A stretch of 51,369 nt of DNA, from contig CAKVIS010000009.1 of the NCBI GenBank assembly GCA_934754415.1, positions 1 through 51,369 on the forward strand, given 5' to 3'. Numbering within the stretch: position 1 is the stretch's first letter; each line of letters begins with the position of its first letter. This document shows, piece after piece, positions 24,647 through 33,421 of the stretch. The DNA is from an uncultured Bulleidia sp. GTDB taxonomy: Bacteria > Bacillota_I > Bacilli_A > Erysipelotrichales > Erysipelotrichaceae. The translations under genes were made by a program, and so were the position numbers. The notes under the pieces are model-generated. The model was not told the origin of the DNA. It was given only the letters and a program-made list of their open reading frames with translations, and did no database searches.

Positions 24647-25751
24647 TTACCCCTGAATACGAGATCTTAAGTAACTGTCAATAAAGCCATCCAGATCTCC
24701 ATCCATAACACTTTGAATATTACCTACTTCAAATCCTGTACGAAGATCCTTCACCATAGTGTATGGGGCAAATACATACGATCTGATCTGAGATCCCCAT
24801 TCATTGGCTTTGACTTCCCCTCTTACTTCTGCAGCACGCTGTTCATTTTCTTTGATTTTCAGCTGTAACAGCTTACTCTTCAACATGTTCATGCAGGCTT
24901 CACGGTTCTGAAGCTGAGAACGCTGTGTCTGACAGAAAACAGTAATACCTGTAGGCTTATGTGTCATACGTACAGCAGAGTCTGTCTTGTTAATATGCTG
25001 ACCACCGGCACCGGAAGAACGCATGGTGATAACTTCCAGTTCTGAAGGATCGATTTCAATTTCCAGATCATCTTCAAATTCCGGCATGATATCTACAGAG
25101 GCAAAGCTTGTATGTCTTCTTGCATTGGAATCAAACGGAGAGATACGCACCAGTCTGTGTACACCGGCTTCGGCTTTCAGATACCCATATGCCATCGTAC
25201 CTTCAATCTTGATAGTTACGGATTTAACACCGGCTTCTTCACCATCTTCATAATCCATAACCGTCACTTTGTATCCCTTCTTTTCACAATATCTGGAATA
25301 CATTCTGTACAGCATTCCAGCCCAGTCCATGGCTTCAGTACCACCGGCACCAGGGTGAATTTCCAGAATGACATTGTGATCATCATATGGTCCGGATAAT
25401 AATACTCTGACTTCAAATTCAGAGAACTTTTCCATGGTTTCCACATATTCTTCCTGAACAAGTTCATTCATATCTTCATCAAAAGAAGAAGACAATTCAT
25501 CAATACTTGCCTGCAGATCTTCAAGAGCAGAAGATATTGCTTTGTGTGTTTCCACAAGATCCTTCATCATGTTGTTGGATTTGATGATTTTCTGTGCTTT
25601 TTTCTGATCATTCCAGAAATCCGGAGATTCCATCAGTGCAGTATTTTCTGCAATTTGTTTTTCTTTCCCGGCAAGGTCAAAGAGAGGAGCCGAGCTGCTC
25701 CATTTTGGCACGGCTTTTGGCTACACTCTGTTTCATTTCATAGAGTTCCAT
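24647..25751 (-). CDS. prfB: Peptide chain release factor 2, with programmed +1 frameshift
   Basis: The product is 367 residues if the ribosome shifts. The first 24 codons run from the ATG at 25751 to CTT at 25682-25680. There an in-frame TGA (25679-25677) follows. Skipping one base (25679) gives GAC and the main frame (DLAGKEKQ...). CTT-TGA-C is the standard autoregulatory site: low RF2 allows the shift. The stop-recognition SPF motif (RISPFDSNARRHTS) and the hydrolysis GGQ motif (SGAGGQHINK) are both present. The start overlaps the secA stop as TAATG. The pseudo-start at 25711 in the second frame is not real. Confidence 0.95.
25676..25684 (-). promoter_or_regulatory. prfB programmed +1 frameshift site
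   Basis: On the minus strand the sequence reads CTT TGA C in the zero frame; the +1 frame continues with GAC. This is the conserved RF2 autoregulation site. Confidence 0.9.
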
Positions 25752-28105
25752 TAGTTATTCTCCTCATTGTTATTTACAACACGTACATTCATACAGAAAG
25801 CAACAATTTCCTGGGCAATTGTCTGCATCATGTCTTCAAACAACTGGTACCCTTCCTGTACATATGCCTGTAACGGATTACTTTGTGCATAGCCTCTTAA
25901 TCCGATACCATTACGAAGTTTTTCCATAGTATCGATATGGTTGGACCATGCTCTGTCAATAGTACGTAAAGATACTTCTTTCTCAATAGGCATGATTCTG
26001 TCTTTGATAGGTGTGATCTTTTCTTCATAATCAGACCATGCAATATCCAGAATCTTATTGACCATTTCTGTATTTTCCAGATTTTCAATATCTTCCTTAT
26101 GTACCTTATCTTTAAAACCAATGTTATTTAAAGAAGTGATGACTTCTTCTACATTGACAGTATTGTGGTTATCTGTATCTGTATGAGAACCAACGATAGT
26201 AGAAATCACACGCTTGAACATATCCTGAATGACTGTATGTACATCTTCGTTTTCAAGAATGAAATCTCTTTGCTGGTACATCACTTCACGCTGCTGACGC
26301 ATAACGTCATCATACTGTAATAACTGTTTACGGGCATCGAAGTTTACACCTTCCACACGTCTTTGTGCAGAAGAGATAGCCTTGGTAACCGTCTTACTTT
26401 CTACAGCCTGATCACCTAAAGACGCAAACAGTCCTTCCATACGTTCAGAGCCGAATCTTACCATCAGATCATCCTGTACAGAGACATAGAATCTGCTCAT
26501 ACCAGGATCACCTTGTCTGCCAGAACGACCTCTTAACTGGTTATCAATACGTCTGGATTCATGTCTTTCAGAACCAAGGACACATAAACCACCCAGTTCC
26601 TTCACACCTTCACCAAGCTTGATATCGGTACCACGACCTGCCATATTTGTGGCAATGGTGACAGCACCTTTTCTGCCTGCACGTGCAATAATATCTGCTT
26701 CACGTGCATTGTTTTTAGCATTCAGTACTTCATGAGGAATCTTTCTTTCCTTTAAGTAGAGAGAAATCATTTCAGAAGTTTCTACAGCAATAGTACCGAC
26801 AAGGATTGGCTGTCCTGTCGCATGACGTTCCACAACTTCATCCACAAGTGCCTTGAATTTAGCTTTCTTTGTACCATATACAGCATCCGGATAATCGATA
26901 CGCTGAACTGGTCTGTGTGTAGGAATTTCAAATACATACATGTTGTAGATTTCCAGAAATTCCTCTTCTTCTGTCTTAGCAGTACCAGTCATACCGGAAA
27001 GCTTGTTATATAAACGGAAGAAATTCTGATAAGTGATAGTCGCAAGTGTAGTAGTTTCCTGCTTGATGGAAATACCTTCCTTGGCTTCTACTGCCTGATG
27101 CAGACCATCAGACCACTGTCTTCCTTTCATCAATCGACCTGTATTAGGGTCAACGATAACAATTTCATCTTCCTGTTCATCCACGACATAATCTACATCT
27201 TTTGCCATGACATAGTTGGCTTTTAATGCAGAATTCAGATGATGTAACAGCTGTGTATGCTGAAGATTATAGAGGTTTTCCACCTTGAAGGCTTTTTCAG
27301 CCTTGGCAATACCTGCTTCTGTCAGCTGTACACTTCTTGTCTTCAGATCTACTTCGTAGTCTGTATTTTCCTGTAATCTCTTTACAAATCTGTCAGCCTG
27401 CAGATACAGGTTGGCTGTCTGTTTCTGTCCACCGGAAATAATCAATGGTGTACGGGATTCATCAATCAGAATGGAGTCAACTTCATCAATCAATGCACAG
27501 TTCAGACCACGTAAGACTCTGTCTTCTACACGAGTCACCATGTTATCTCTTAAATAGTCAAATCCAAGTTCGGAGTTAGTTGTATAGGTAATATCGCATG
27601 CATAGGCCTGTCTTTTCTGTGCCTTTGTCAGCTGTCTTAAGTTCAGACCTACAGTCAGACCTAAATATCTGTGAATTTGTCCCATCCACTCAGCATCACG
27701 CTGGGATAAGTATTCATTGACGGTAATGACATGTACACCTTCCCCCTTTAAAGCATTGAGGTATACGGCCATAACAGAAGTTAAGGTTTTACCTTCACCT
27801 GTCTTCATTTCAGCGATGTCACCACCCTGCATAACCGCAGCACCCATCAGCTGCACTTTATACGGGAATTCTCCGATAACTCTGCGGCAGGCTTCTCTTG
27901 CTGTCGCAAAAGCTTCAGGAAGAATATCATCTTCTGTTTCGCCATTTGCCAGTCTTTCTCGAAGTTTTGGAGTCATTGCCTTGAGTTCTTCTTCACTCAT
28001 AGCCTTAAACTTTTCTTCCAGATCTAAAACCGGCTGTATTTTCTTTTCTATCTGACGCATCTTACGTGCATCTTCATCGAATAATTTACTTAGGAAATTT
28101 GCCAT
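25751..28105 (-). CDS. secA: Preprotein translocase ATPase SecA
   Basis: 784 residues from the ATG at 28105, preceded by AAAGGAGG. Walker A is in MKTGEGKT, and the DEVDSILIDE region marks the DEAD box. The second helicase half has TNMAGRGTDIKLG, and GRSGRQGDPG follows. The peptide-crosslinking domain and the helical wing/scaffold follow. It drives proteins through SecYEG. The C-terminus ends about VRVVNNNEENN and lacks the zinc-binding CxCxSG...CH tail that many SecAs carry. The promoter lies just upstream (28145-28173). The stop overlaps the prfB start. Confidence 0.96.
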   Translation of the reverse strand: MANFLSKLFDEDARKMRQIEKKIQPVLDLEEKFKAMSEEELKAMTPKLRERLANGETEDDILPEAFATAREACRRVIGEFPYKVQLMGAAVMQGGDIAEMKTGEGKTLTSVMAVYLNALKGEGVHVITVNEYLSQRDAEWMGQIHRYLGLTVGLNLRQLTKAQKRQAYACDITYTTNSELGFDYLRDNMVTRVEDRVLRGLNCALIDEVDSILIDESRTPLIISGGQKQTANLYLQADRFVKRLQENTDYEVDLKTRSVQLTEAGIAKAEKAFKVENLYNLQHTQLLHHLNSALKANYVMAKDVDYVVDEQEDEIVIVDPNTGRLMKGRQWSDGLHQAVEAKEGISIKQETTTLATITYQNFFRLYNKLSGMTGTAKTEEEEFLEIYNMYVFEIPTHRPVQRIDYPDAVYGTKKAKFKALVDEVVERHATGQPILVGTIAVETSEMISLYLKERKIPHEVLNAKNNAREADIIARAGRKGAVTIATNMAGRGTDIKLGEGVKELGGLCVLGSERHESRRIDNQLRGRSGRQGDPGMSRFYVSVQDDLMVRFGSERMEGLFASLGDQAVESKTVTKAISSAQRRVEGVNFDARKQLLQYDDVMRQQREVMYQQRDFILENEDVHTVIQDMFKRVISTIVGSHTDTDNHNTVNVEEVITSLNNIGFKDKVHKEDIENLENTEMVNKILDIAWSDYEEKITPIKDRIMPIEKEVSLRTIDRAWSNHIDTMEKLRNGIGLRGYAQSNPLQAYVQEGYQLFEDMMQTIAQEIVAFCMNVRVVNNNEENN

Positions 28106-28144
28106 CATCAGCCTCCTTTTTTTCATCTAAACAAACGCCCTACA

Positions 28145-28173
28145 ATTATATCTTGACAACGGGCACTTGTCCA
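28145..28173 (-). promoter_or_regulatory. secA promoter with internal inverted repeat
   Basis: On the minus strand TGGACA (28173-28168) and TATAAT (28150-28145) are 17 bp apart. Between them lies GACAA-7 nt-TTGTC (28155-28159 with 28167-28171), a possible operator that overlaps the -35 box. Confidence 0.6.
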
Positions 28174-28175
28174 TC

Positions 28176-28775
28176 TTATCCCTTTTTACTCATGCCACAA
28201 CTTAATATCTGTACGTTATTTTTCACCATTTTCAAGGCTTCCAGAGCTCCAAGCAGAGTAGATCCGGTAGTAATGGTATCATCCACCAGTAAAATATTTT
28301 CAGGAATTTGGACATCCGGCTTCAAAAAAAGATTATGTATCATCTGCTTTCTTTCCTGTATTCCTTTACCTTTCTGATCCATTTCCTCTTTCAGATCAAA
28401 CAATTCTACATATGGAAGAAGTAATCCTCTGTACATTCCTTCAAGATGTGAAAATCCCCTTTCTTCCAGTTTCTTTTGAGAACTCGGCATAGGGACAAGC
28501 GTATATTTTCTGTACTTTCTGTGTAATCTTTTCGCATCCAGACAAAAGAAAATATCTCTTAATGCCTCATCCTTTCTTTCCTTGTACTGTAAAAGAGCTG
28601 TCGCAAAGGCTTCATTGTAGTTCCATAGGACATGTGCCTTTTTCCCATGAAACATAAACGTCTTATCTATTCTTTCCCATTGGTTTCTGCAGGCAGTACA
28701 TAAAAGATCTTCACCGAAAAACAATTCTGCAAGATTATCTTTCCCGATTCTTTTGTCGCATAACAGACAATGCAC
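28176..28775 (-). CDS. comFC: ComFC-type phosphoribosyltransferase-like competence protein
   Basis: 199 residues. An N-terminal zinc knuckle (CLLC ... CTAC) is followed by a phosphoribosyltransferase fold with the signature LLVDDTITTGSTL near the C-terminus. ComFC works with the ComFA helicase in uptake of single-stranded DNA during transformation. The gene overlaps comFA by about 40 bp and is followed by the secA promoter. Confidence 0.85.
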   Translation of the reverse strand: MHCLLCDKRIGKDNLAELFFGEDLLCTACRNQWERIDKTFMFHGKKAHVLWNYNEAFATALLQYKERKDEALRDIFFCLDAKRLHRKYRKYTLVPMPSSQKKLEERGFSHLEGMYRGLLLPYVELFDLKEEMDQKGKGIQERKQMIHNLFLKPDVQIPENILLVDDTITTGSTLLGALEALKMVKNNVQILSCGMSKKG

Positions 28776-29907
28776 GATTTGCCTCCTGAATATCCTGAAT
28801 ACATTTTTCTACATTTTCACTTTTCTTTTTGCATAAAAATACGACATTCCCATAAGGATTTTCAAAGTTTCTTCCGGCTCTTCCAGCCATCTGCACCAGT
28901 CCCGCCTTATCAAATACCCCATTATCCGCAAACAGCACACAGACATCCACATCTTTAAAGGTCACTCCTCGCTCCAGTACAGTTGTTGAAATCAGTATTT
29001 TCAGCTCCTTCTTACGAAACTTTTCTATCACTTCTTCTTTATCTTCTGTCAAAGACGTACATACACCCACAGAAGAAAACAAAAGTCGCATGATTTTGTA
29101 AAGTGTCACCGCCAAAGAAATCTTTGGTACAAACACCATGCTGTAAGGATGTTTCTGCAGCCAGAAAAACAGATACATATATACATACAAAGCAGGTCCC
29201 TGGACTTTGAAAGGTACAGGTAAGGGGTGCATATGTGGTCTGAAAGGTAAGCTGTAACATTCTATTTCTTTTCTGTTTACCCTGGCTTCCAGAGTCTTGT
29301 CTGGGGTAGCTGTAAGATATAGAATATGGCCTTTACAGCTTGTAGTGGCAATACCATGCAATGTTGGATTGCCCCTGAAAGGAAAAGCATCCGGTTCATC
29401 AAGAATCAACGTATCAAAAGTCTGATAATACCGGAATACCTGATGCGTAGTCAGCACAATAATATCCCCCTCCAGTATGGACGTATGTCCTCCGCATACT
29501 GCAATCACTCTTGCTTTTGTAAAATAGCTTTGTAATCTGTTTGCTACTTCCAGTACTACCTGTCTTCTTGCAATGGCAAAACCAATCTTTTTTCCTTTCT
29601 GCAAATGTAAAGCTATGGTTTCAAGACACATCTCTGTTTTTCCTGCTCCACAGACACATTTTAAAAGTACATCTTTCTTCTCTATCATCAAAGAGGTTTG
29701 ATGAGATATCTCTTTCTGATATTGTGTCAGAGGAAACTGTAACGTATATTCTTCACAGCCTTCCAGAGGCTGTTCCAAAGAAACAGGCTGTAAAGATTCC
29801 TCCAGACAGATTCTTGAAAAAGGAACACATTTTCTGCAATACCATCCTTTACTTCCTGGATAAAAATATCTTTCATCCGTATTTAAACATCTTGGACATT
29901 TCTTCAT
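28735..29907 (-). CDS. comFA: ComFA-type DNA helicase for transformation
   Basis: 390 residues. It begins with a four-cysteine zinc motif (CPRC ... CRKC), followed by a DEAD-type helicase: Walker A in CVCGAGKTEM, Walker B in LDEPDAF, LTATPDKT (motif III) and QMAGRAGRN (motif VI). ComFA helps pull DNA into the cytoplasm during natural competence. It is shorter than Bacillus ComFA but has all motifs. The promoter seems to be a TATAGA-type box 6 nt from the ATG, with no ribosome site, so it may be leaderless. The terminator of the upstream hydrolase overlaps this region. Confidence 0.9.
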   Translation of the reverse strand: MKKCPRCLNTDERYFYPGSKGWYCRKCVPFSRICLEESLQPVSLEQPLEGCEEYTLQFPLTQYQKEISHQTSLMIEKKDVLLKCVCGAGKTEMCLETIALHLQKGKKIGFAIARRQVVLEVANRLQSYFTKARVIAVCGGHTSILEGDIIVLTTHQVFRYYQTFDTLILDEPDAFPFRGNPTLHGIATTSCKGHILYLTATPDKTLEARVNRKEIECYSLPFRPHMHPLPVPFKVQGPALYVYMYLFFWLQKHPYSMVFVPKISLAVTLYKIMRLLFSSVGVCTSLTEDKEEVIEKFRKKELKILISTTVLERGVTFKDVDVCVLFADNGVFDKAGLVQMAGRAGRNFENPYGNVVFLCKKKSENVEKCIQDIQEANRALSVMRQKNRER

Positions 29908-29922
29908 ACACTATCTATATAC

Positions 29923-29953
29923 AAAAAACAGATCACATTTCTGCAATCTGTTT
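29923..29953 (-). terminator. Intrinsic terminator after the alpha/beta hydrolase gene
   Basis: AAACAGAT (29926-29933) pairs with ATCTGTTT (29946-29953); the minus strand continues in T-rich sequence just before the comFA start. Confidence 0.75.
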
Positions 29954-30694
29954 CAAAAAAAGATGTATATAGTTCAATGTATCCGTCATATACGGTTCTT
30001 CATAAAATCCATGCGGAGCTCCTTTGAGCACATGATATGTACATTGTGCATACACTTCGGCTGCCTTATCCGCATATTTTACTGGAACAATTGCATCCTT
30101 ATCTCCATGTAACAGCAGCACAGGACCCGTATACTTTACAATCAGCTCATATACATTCATGTCTATAACTGATTCTGGATACTTACCTGACACCTGCATA
30201 GGCATAGTACCCACTACATTTGGAATATGCTGAGGATCAAAAGTAATTACCTGCATACTGCCTTTTCTTGCATCATCCGGAATACAGAATGCCGGATACA
30301 GCAAGACCAGTTTCTGCACCTTTTCAGGTAACTTAGCCGCAAACAATGCCGCAACAAATCCTCCCTGCGAACAACCTCCGATACATACTGTCTTTTTGTT
30401 TTCTTCATGTAAGACATACTCCACAACCTCAGTAAGATCTCCCACTTCAGTAAGTGGTGTCATATACGTGTGAAAATCCCCATCAGAGATGGTGTGAAAT
30501 CCTCCACCACAAAAGTCAAAAATCCATGTGCTTATTCCCATAGACACAAGTCTTTCAGAATACTTCTCTGTCTCTTCCATACTTGCGGTAAACCCATGGC
30601 ATAAAATCATCCTGTCTGTTTCTTTTTCTGCAATATAGTGTCTTCCACGTATGACCATGCCATTTTCTTTCATTACTTCAAATGTCTTATACAT
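29933..30694 (-). CDS. Alpha/beta hydrolase (serine esterase/peptidase-like)
   Basis: 253 residues. The oxyanion HGF motif (ILCHGFTASM) is near residue 32, and the nucleophile elbow is GGCSQGGF (serine near 109). Asp in LLHGDKDAIVP and His in GAPHGFYE complete the triad. It resembles BAAT/YghX-like or feruloyl-esterase-type small hydrolases; the substrate is unknown. It starts 1 nt after the ispD stop with an AGAGGA ribosome site inside the end of ispD, so the two genes are co-transcribed. Confidence 0.82.
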   Translation of the reverse strand: MYKTFEVMKENGMVIRGRHYIAEKETDRMILCHGFTASMEETEKYSERLVSMGISTWIFDFCGGGFHTISDGDFHTYMTPLTEVGDLTEVVEYVLHEENKKTVCIGGCSQGGFVAALFAAKLPEKVQKLVLLYPAFCIPDDARKGSMQVITFDPQHIPNVVGTMPMQVSGKYPESVIDMNVYELIVKYTGPVLLLHGDKDAIVPVKYADKAAEVYAQCTYHVLKGAPHGFYEEPYMTDTLNYIHLFLKQIAEM

Positions 30695-30695
30695 C

Positions 30696-31334
30696 TTACA
30701 GGTCCTCTTTCGTTGTAATTTTGAAATTACTGTAATCTCCCTGCACTGCTTTTACAGGATATTCACTGAATCTTTCCACAAAAGAACTGTCATCTGTACC
30801 GGTAAAGTGAACTTCTTCAGCCTTTTCCATACATTGTTTCAAGACTTCTGTTTCAAACATCTGCGGAGTCTGTGCCGCCATTAATGTGGATCTGTCCGGT
30901 GTGGAAATAATTTTCCCGTCTTTGACAACTTTAATGGTATCTTTCACCGGCACCATTAATACTGCTCCCTTATAGTCCAGCACGGCAGTTTTAAGATCCA
31001 GCAGGTTTTTCAAGGATACATAGGGTCTTGCCCCGTCATGTACCATCACATACCTGTTACTTACAAGGGCTAAACCATTAGCCACACTGTCCTGTCTGTT
31101 TGCACCACCATGTGTAATCTCTATCGGTTTTGTAAAAGTACTGTGAACATAGTGTCTGTAATCCTGTTCATTAGTTACCACAATCATCTGTGTACATTCC
31201 TTATCAGCATCAAATACAGAAATGGTATGTTCGAGAATTGTTCTTTCATCTTCAAGCTTTGCAAAAACTTTATTAAACCCAAGTCCCATTCTGCTGCCTT
31301 TACCTGCAGCAACGATGATTACGGAATATTGCAT
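30696..31334 (-). CDS. ispD: 2-C-methyl-D-erythritol 4-phosphate cytidylyltransferase
   Basis: 212 residues, slightly shorter than most IspD. The N-terminal nucleotide-binding loop reads VAAGKGSRMG; GGANRQDSV, HDGARPY and AQTPQMFE are the other family blocks. It makes CDP-methylerythritol in the non-mevalonate isoprenoid pathway. An AGAGGTGA ribosome site precedes the ATG. The similar TarI (ribitol-5-phosphate cytidylyltransferase) is an alternative, but no tar gene is nearby. Confidence 0.82.
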   Translation of the reverse strand: MQYSVIIVAAGKGSRMGLGFNKVFAKLEDERTILEHTISVFDADKECTQMIVVTNEQDYRHYVHSTFTKPIEITHGGANRQDSVANGLALVSNRYVMVHDGARPYVSLKNLLDLKTAVLDYKGAVLMVPVKDTIKVVKDGKIISTPDRSTLMAAQTPQMFETEVLKQCMEKAEEVHFTGTDDSSFVERFSEYPVKAVQGDYSNFKITTKEDL

Positions 31335-31365
31335 ACTGTCACCTCTTATGTCTATTACTTTACCA

Positions 31366-31400
31366 GAAAAAAGGAATCTTGTGATTCACAAGACTCCTTT
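31366..31400 (-). terminator. Intrinsic terminator after the pepF-type gene
   Basis: AAAGGAATCTTGTG (31370-31383) pairs with CACAAGACTCCTTT (31387-31400), one mismatch, 3-nt loop; the minus strand then has TTTTTT. Confidence 0.8.
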
Positions 31401-33105
31401 ATAAACCCAATTTTTTCTCCATCTCTTCCAGAACTTCCATCACGCCTTCAGAAACTTCCTTCAGTGTCTCCTCTTCAAACGGATTCTTTAAGTTCACTGC
31501 TTTCAGCAGATCTTTATATCCTAAAGAACCACCCAGCTGACAGAGTCTGAGATAATCTTTCCATGTACCTTCAAAATCCTTACGCATACGCAGATAGAAC
31601 TGTAATGCACATGTCATAGCCAGTGCATAATCTACATAATAGAAAGGATACAGGAATACATGTTGTTTCTGCATCCAGAAACCACCACTTTCAAGGAAAG
31701 CATCACCGTCATAGTGTCTGTATGGAAGATACTTTTCTTCAATCGCTTTCCAGATCTTTCTTAATCCCATCGCATCGGGCTGAGGGCCTTCAAAAACCTT
31801 ATGCTGGAATTCATCCACACTGACCAGATAACACATATTTGTAAAGCTGTCTAATAAGTGTTCATAACGATAATAGTCTCCACCATTACCTGTATAGAAC
31901 AGGTCATACCACTTTTCTGTAAAGAATTCCATACCCATGGAATGTACTTCCTGAATGTCTGCAGTACTGTGCGTATATTCATCCAGTTTCTGACCTCTCA
32001 TGGCAACATACCCTTCAAAAGCATGGCCTGCTTCATGAGTAAGTACCTGAATATCCTGATTGGTGCCATTAAAGTTAGAGAAGATAAATGGTGCCTTATA
32101 GTCCGCAAGACGGGTCATATATCCACCAAGATGCTTACCAGGTCTTGTTTCAAGATCAAACAGTTCATGATCACACATGAAATTGAAGAACTCTTTGGTT
32201 TCAGCAGATAACTCACTGTAGAGTTTTCTTGCACTGTCCACTTTTTCCTGAGTAGTACCATAAGGTCTGGAATTACCCTGAGAAAAACGTACCTGTTCAT
32301 CATAATACTGTAATGTATCAAGACCCAGTCTCTTTCTTTGCAGATCATAAAGTTTTGCAGTGACAGGCACTACATATTTTGCAATGGCATTTCTGAAATT
32401 CTCTACGTCCTTTGCATCATAATCAAATCTGTGACGTACAAGATAAATCATATCAATATAGCTGTCAAAGCCTAACTTCTCTGCTTCTTTTCTACGAATA
32501 TTGCAAAGCTCAATATACTGTTTTTCAAGATCTGGTGCCACACTTGCATATAAAGAAGACCATGCCATCATAGCTTCCTTACGTTCAGTTCTGTCCAGAG
32601 AAAGCATATGTTTTAATAACCCGTAGAAGTTGCACTCTTCCCCTTTGAACATCGTCTTACAGGAAGCTGCACTCATGGCATATTCAGTACCAAGCTTACC
32701 TTCCTGAATCTTCTCTTCAAGAATACATTTATCATTGGTTTTGATATCCGCTTCCAGCTGTTTGAACAGAAGATCACCAAATTCTTTTTCAAATTCATCT
32801 CTGTAGGCATTGTGTACAAAAAGTTCATTAAATTCTTTCAGCACAACAGACAGCTTTGCACTGGATTCATTAAAATATTCCTTTTCAGCAGTATAGAAAG
32901 GATCCAGTGTATTCATATCATGTCGAATAGAACTCAAAGTTTCCATGGTTCTCCAATGTCCAAGAATTTCCTGTCTTTTCATGAAAGCACCAAGTGCTTC
33001 TTCATAGCTTTTTGCATTCTTTAATACTTCAATCTGTTGCTGTAACTGTTGTTCTGTAGTTTCTACAGATGGTCTTACATACTCTAATGCAGAAAATTTG
33101 TTCAT
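31399..33105 (-). CDS. pepF: M3-family oligoendopeptidase (PepF-type)
   Basis: 568 residues. The zinc site HEAGH is in LTHEAGHAFEG, with the third ligand Glu in the following helix (EVHSMGMEFF). The long helical N-terminal region is typical of M3 oligopeptidases. It cleaves peptides of moderate length in the cytoplasm. It lies directly downstream of the opp importer, though a terminator at 33121-33146 separates them. This pairing suggests that it processes peptides brought in by Opp. Confidence 0.9.
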   Translation of the reverse strand: MNKFSALEYVRPSVETTEQQLQQQIEVLKNAKSYEEALGAFMKRQEILGHWRTMETLSSIRHDMNTLDPFYTAEKEYFNESSAKLSVVLKEFNELFVHNAYRDEFEKEFGDLLFKQLEADIKTNDKCILEEKIQEGKLGTEYAMSAASCKTMFKGEECNFYGLLKHMLSLDRTERKEAMMAWSSLYASVAPDLEKQYIELCNIRRKEAEKLGFDSYIDMIYLVRHRFDYDAKDVENFRNAIAKYVVPVTAKLYDLQRKRLGLDTLQYYDEQVRFSQGNSRPYGTTQEKVDSARKLYSELSAETKEFFNFMCDHELFDLETRPGKHLGGYMTRLADYKAPFIFSNFNGTNQDIQVLTHEAGHAFEGYVAMRGQKLDEYTHSTADIQEVHSMGMEFFTEKWYDLFYTGNGGDYYRYEHLLDSFTNMCYLVSVDEFQHKVFEGPQPDAMGLRKIWKAIEEKYLPYRHYDGDAFLESGGFWMQKQHVFLYPFYYVDYALAMTCALQFYLRMRKDFEGTWKDYLRLCQLGGSLGYKDLLKAVNLKNPFEEETLKEVSEGVMEVLEEMEKKLGL

Positions 33106-33120
33106 AGTCTTCTCCTTTTC

Positions 33121-33146
33121 AAAAAAAGAGCAGTTTCCTGCTCTTT
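33121..33146 (-). terminator. Intrinsic terminator at the end of the opp operon
   Basis: AAAGAGCAG (33125-33133) pairs with CTGCTCTTT (33138-33146) around GAAA-type loop; the minus strand then has T7. Confidence 0.85.
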
Positions 33147-33151
33147 ATCGC

Positions 33152-33415
33152 TCATATTCCAGATCTTAAATAGAAGTACAGAAATACCAGCGCAGCAGTT
33201 CCAAACACAATCAGTACATAAGGCAGTAAGACAGACATCATAGCTATGGTCATAGCTACCACATCTTTAAAGCCAAAGCCTTCTACTGCTTCATCATGTT
33301 GTTTGCGTTCTGCTTCTTTTTTCAGCAATTCCTGTTGAAGCTGTTCAGGAGACATCGTATAGGCACGAATCTTCTCGACATCTTCATCTACTTTACTCTT
33401 TCGTATGAAAAACAT
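33152..33415 (-). CDS. Small membrane protein of unknown function, last gene of the opp operon
   Basis: 87 residues. A basic and acidic N-terminal half (VDEDVEKIRAYTMSPEQLQQELLKKEAERKQ) looks like an amphipathic helix or coiled coil. It is followed by one or two hydrophobic segments (about 50-83). No family was recognised. The gene starts 6 nt after the oppF stop and ends right at the operon terminator, so it is co-expressed with the peptide importer. It may be an accessory or unrelated protein. Confidence 0.65.
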   Translation of the reverse strand: MFFIRKSKVDEDVEKIRAYTMSPEQLQQELLKKEAERKQHDEAVEGFGFKDVVAMTIAMMSVLLPYVLIVFGTAALVFLYFYLRSGI

Positions 33416-33421
33416 AACCTT

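Noticed and set aside
24647..25711. prfB starting at 25711
   Set aside because: The frameshift site and an upstream 24-codon frame with the TAATG junction show that the true start is 25751.
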